Positions 61,901-64,000 of a stretch of 64,000 nucleotides of DNA are shown in pieces. The stretch lies in contig AP026542.1 in the NCBI GenBank assembly GCA_026075535.2, positions 1,550,001 to 1,614,000 on the forward strand, given 5' to 3'. The position numbers and the translations under genes were made by a program. This DNA is from Tricholoma matsutake. Lineage: Eukaryota > Basidiomycota > Agaricomycetes > Agaricales > Tricholomataceae. Under the pieces are notes generated by a model. It ran no database searches. It saw nothing but the letters and a program-made list of their open reading frames with translations, and was not told the origin of the DNA. Each line of letters begins with the position of its first letter. Position 1 is the first letter of the stretch.

Positions 61901-62480
61901 CAATGTGGGCACAGTAAAGGTGAAGGGAGAGGTGATGTAAATGCCAAGCCAGACAAACCTTGTGGATGAAACCTTTAATTGGCACAAGATTATTGGAGCC
62001 ATCAGAAATATATTATATCCTGTGTGCCAGATGTAGAAGCAGGTCAGTGTCTACAGCAAGTTTACAGTCTCTACCAGGGTTTCCAGAGTTGGCTGATGGC
62101 CTGTTACCACCCCCTCTCATAAATGCTTTCTTCTGTATACATTACTAGCTCAATAGCTGACCAATTCCATGAATATCACAGGATAATTAATACCATCCAA
62201 TACAAGTGCCTTGCACAATGATCTCTCAGTCCCTTCAGCTGGTGGCTTCCCACCAACTTGTTGGTTCACTTTGCATCACTTAGCAACTTTGAAGTTGTCT
62301 CTGGGTATAGTTTAGGGAATAGAGAAAGAACACAGACTACATCAGCAAAATGGAAAATTATATTTGGGGTTTCCACTGGTTTCCACTGGTTTTCAGGTTT
62401 TCAGAAACTTGGAAACCAGAAACCAGGAAACTTGTAACTACTGTATGATAGACCACCAAAATGTCAACTACAACACGAGG
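58955..62480. other. Long non-coding stretch, 3' sides of Plavaka elements
   Basis: CpG-poor, A/G-rich on this strand (C/T-rich on the other), with CACATG, GCACAG and TGTGCA words. The strand bias is opposite to 51400-52200 and 55980-56460, fitting the second Plavaka element being inverted. A 271-codon open frame at 60269-59454 (minus) is Leu/Ser-rich without a recognisable domain. No other gene seen. Confidence 0.45.
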
Positions 62481-62490
62481 ACTGATGTAA

Positions 62491-64000
62491 CTATTGACTA
62501 GTAATGAATTTGTGGGCATGATGATCAACAAAATGGCTCACAAAGAAGGACTTGAAGCTGTCCAGAGCATCATGATGAGAAAAATCATTGGGTACCCTTG
62601 TGGAACCATAGATGGGTAGCAAATGAGCTCCACAAGCAATCATCTCGAGTGGAATGACTTGCACTGTTGGTTCTCCCTTCTGGTTGCACTCTAACTGGAC
62701 AGTCCACATCCCTGTGTCAGCATCAGGCTCATCATCATGTACAAACCAGTTGATCAGTGCACAAGAATAGGGCTTGCGATGATAACAAAATGAGAAGAAA
62801 AGCAGAACCTGCCCAATCTCCATCCCTTCCATCCCAGGCTTTGAATCATCTAATACAACAAAAACGGTATCACGGCGGGGATGACCATGAAAAGCAGGAG
62901 TTGATCGGATTCTTTCCCAACGCATGCCACCTGCACCACATAAATCACTAGGTGCATAAAAGGTGGCAACAGCAGAATGGTACATCTTGATGTCACCCTC
63001 AAATCGAGGGCAACCATCAATTGCTGAAGGTGGTGGTTGGTCTGGATGGTCAAGCATGGAAAGAAATTGGTGAAAGGCAAGGGGGAACTTGGGTTGCAAG
63101 ACATATGCTGCAAGCTCCTCGAGACCTTGTGGATAGCCATATTCTAAAATTAGAACATTAGTTTGAATGCTGCAATGATTGAATTAGACACAATGCACAG
63201 AATTTGGCTGCAAGATTCACAACAAACAGTGCACTTGTTGGATCACCTGGTATTGGTCCACTGTCCTCCTCCTTGTCCTCTTCATTCGAAGTATCCACCG
63301 CTTCTTCTCAATCCTCTTCCACAGTTGCAGTACTGGCCATATAGGAAGATGTCGTACCAATCAACATCCCACAATCCAAGAATATCCTGCGCAATGCGGT
63401 CATTTTCTCCATCTGCATGATGATCTGAAGCATCTGAATGAGTGCTTGGTATCGATTTGATTGATGCCAAGGTTCCTTCACAGCTTTGATATGCTTTGAC
63501 TCTGTGATGGAAGAACAAAGGCCGTTGGGAGAACTGAAAAGATGAATGGAATTATAAAAATGCTTCAGGGCATGTTGGCATGGTAATGATATTGAGTCCT
63601 GTACACCTGCCTCAATGAAAATGTTCTGTAGTTTGTGAAACTTAACAATACATTCACAAAAATGTTCAAGTGCAGGTGCTGTGATGGTGTTGCGACAGGC
63701 AATATAACAGGCATCCATAAAGGTTGCTATGCTCTGGACCATCATGGAAGGTATATAGCCAGTGATGGCAGCAAGAAATACCTGTGAACAACTGTGAGTC
63801 TCAGAACTGAAGGCCAGGAAATATGACATGCCTTCATGAATGCCTTCAAGTCATCACCTGTCCACTGGTTGTAATCTTGACCATAGGGGAACCATCGAAG
63901 CCCAGGAAATGGTGGAACAGCTGAGATGCTGTATAGCTTGTGAGCATGTGGTGGGAAAATCTCTACCTGACATTACATACCGATGGTCAATGTCCTCAAT
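62491..64000 (-). pseudogene. Second Plavaka-type transposase, C-terminal part, cut by window edge
   Basis: From the right edge leftwards: FLAAITGYIPSMMVQSIATF with MDACYIACRN, SLPCQHALKHFYNSIHLFSS, LCSSITESKHIKAVKEPWHQ with SNRYQALIQMLQ (63829-63420), then after a gap or intron FHQFLSMLDHPDQPPPS, YHSAVATFYAPSDLCGAGGM and MIACGAHLLPIYGSTRVPND (63099-62491), ending HAHKFITSQ-stop at 62491. These match the blocks of the first copy, and with it form a tail-to-tail pair. No stop was seen inside the two long frames, but intron boundaries were not fixed and the N-terminal two thirds lie outside the window, so it may be intact. Listed as pseudogene only because it is incomplete here. Confidence 0.72.

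Overview
Eukaryotic nuclear DNA, almost certainly from an agaricomycete (Basidiomycota). The evidence is short introns of about 50-70 nt with GTRNGT, CTRAY and AG signals, a DUF6533-type membrane protein gene, Plavaka transposases (a basidiomycete family), DUF6589-type genes, and hAT, copia and chromodomain gypsy elements. No bacterial or organellar feature was seen. All identities, divergences and domain names here were judged by eye; no search was run.

Layout. 1-3.9 kb: decayed copia retrotransposon (minus), truncated inside reverse transcriptase. 4.06-8.90 kb: hAT transposon with a dead transposase carrying a solo LTR. 9.04-14.43 kb: young, full-length copia element (445-bp LTRs, one 1479-codon gag-pol frame, 5-bp target duplication). 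15.0-15.85 kb: Ulp1-like protease fragment. 16.86-22.09 kb: the only island of ordinary host genes: a DUF6533 gene (+), a membrane GNAT acetyltransferase (-) and a zinc alcohol dehydrogenase (+), the last two divergent. 22.5-26.0 kb: DUF6589-type pseudogene split by a solo LTR and a hairpin-rich cassette. 26.5-27.8 kb: TIR-bounded hairpin-rich element. 27.9-30.1 kb: dead DEAD/DEAH RecQ-like helicase (-) with a foldback MITE inside. 30.5-32.1 kb: another hairpin cassette. 32.1-33.7 kb: F-box/LRR-like pseudogene. 34.4-37.5 kb: ubiquitin-hydrolase-like pseudogene interrupted by a 2.1-kb TIR element. 37.5-44.0 kb: gypsy element (433-bp LTRs) containing a hAT MITE. 44.2-44.7 kb: perfect 47-bp foldback. 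45.3-47.4 kb: another hairpin cassette with a second hAT MITE. 47.4-51.4 kb: two spliced genes of unknown function. 52.2-55.9 kb: Plavaka transposase pseudogene (+). 56.5-58.95 kb: compact element with about 125-bp direct terminal repeats. 62.5-64.0 kb: second Plavaka gene (-), running off the window.

The most unusual signal is a family of short hairpins, of type CCAYGAGCA-N2-TGCTCRTGG, recurring about 15 times between 24 and 46.1 kb. The two arms change together between copies (CAC/GTG, CAT/ATG, CTACGAG/CTCGTAG, CTGCAAG/CTTGCAG). Some copies have a second outer stem that also covaries. The hairpins sit in repeated cassettes with conserved introns, carried inside several different transposons.

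Host genes and the young copia element are CpG-rich, while older repeats are CpG-poor with CGA-to-TGA type stops. This is the pattern expected from methylation and deamination of repeats.
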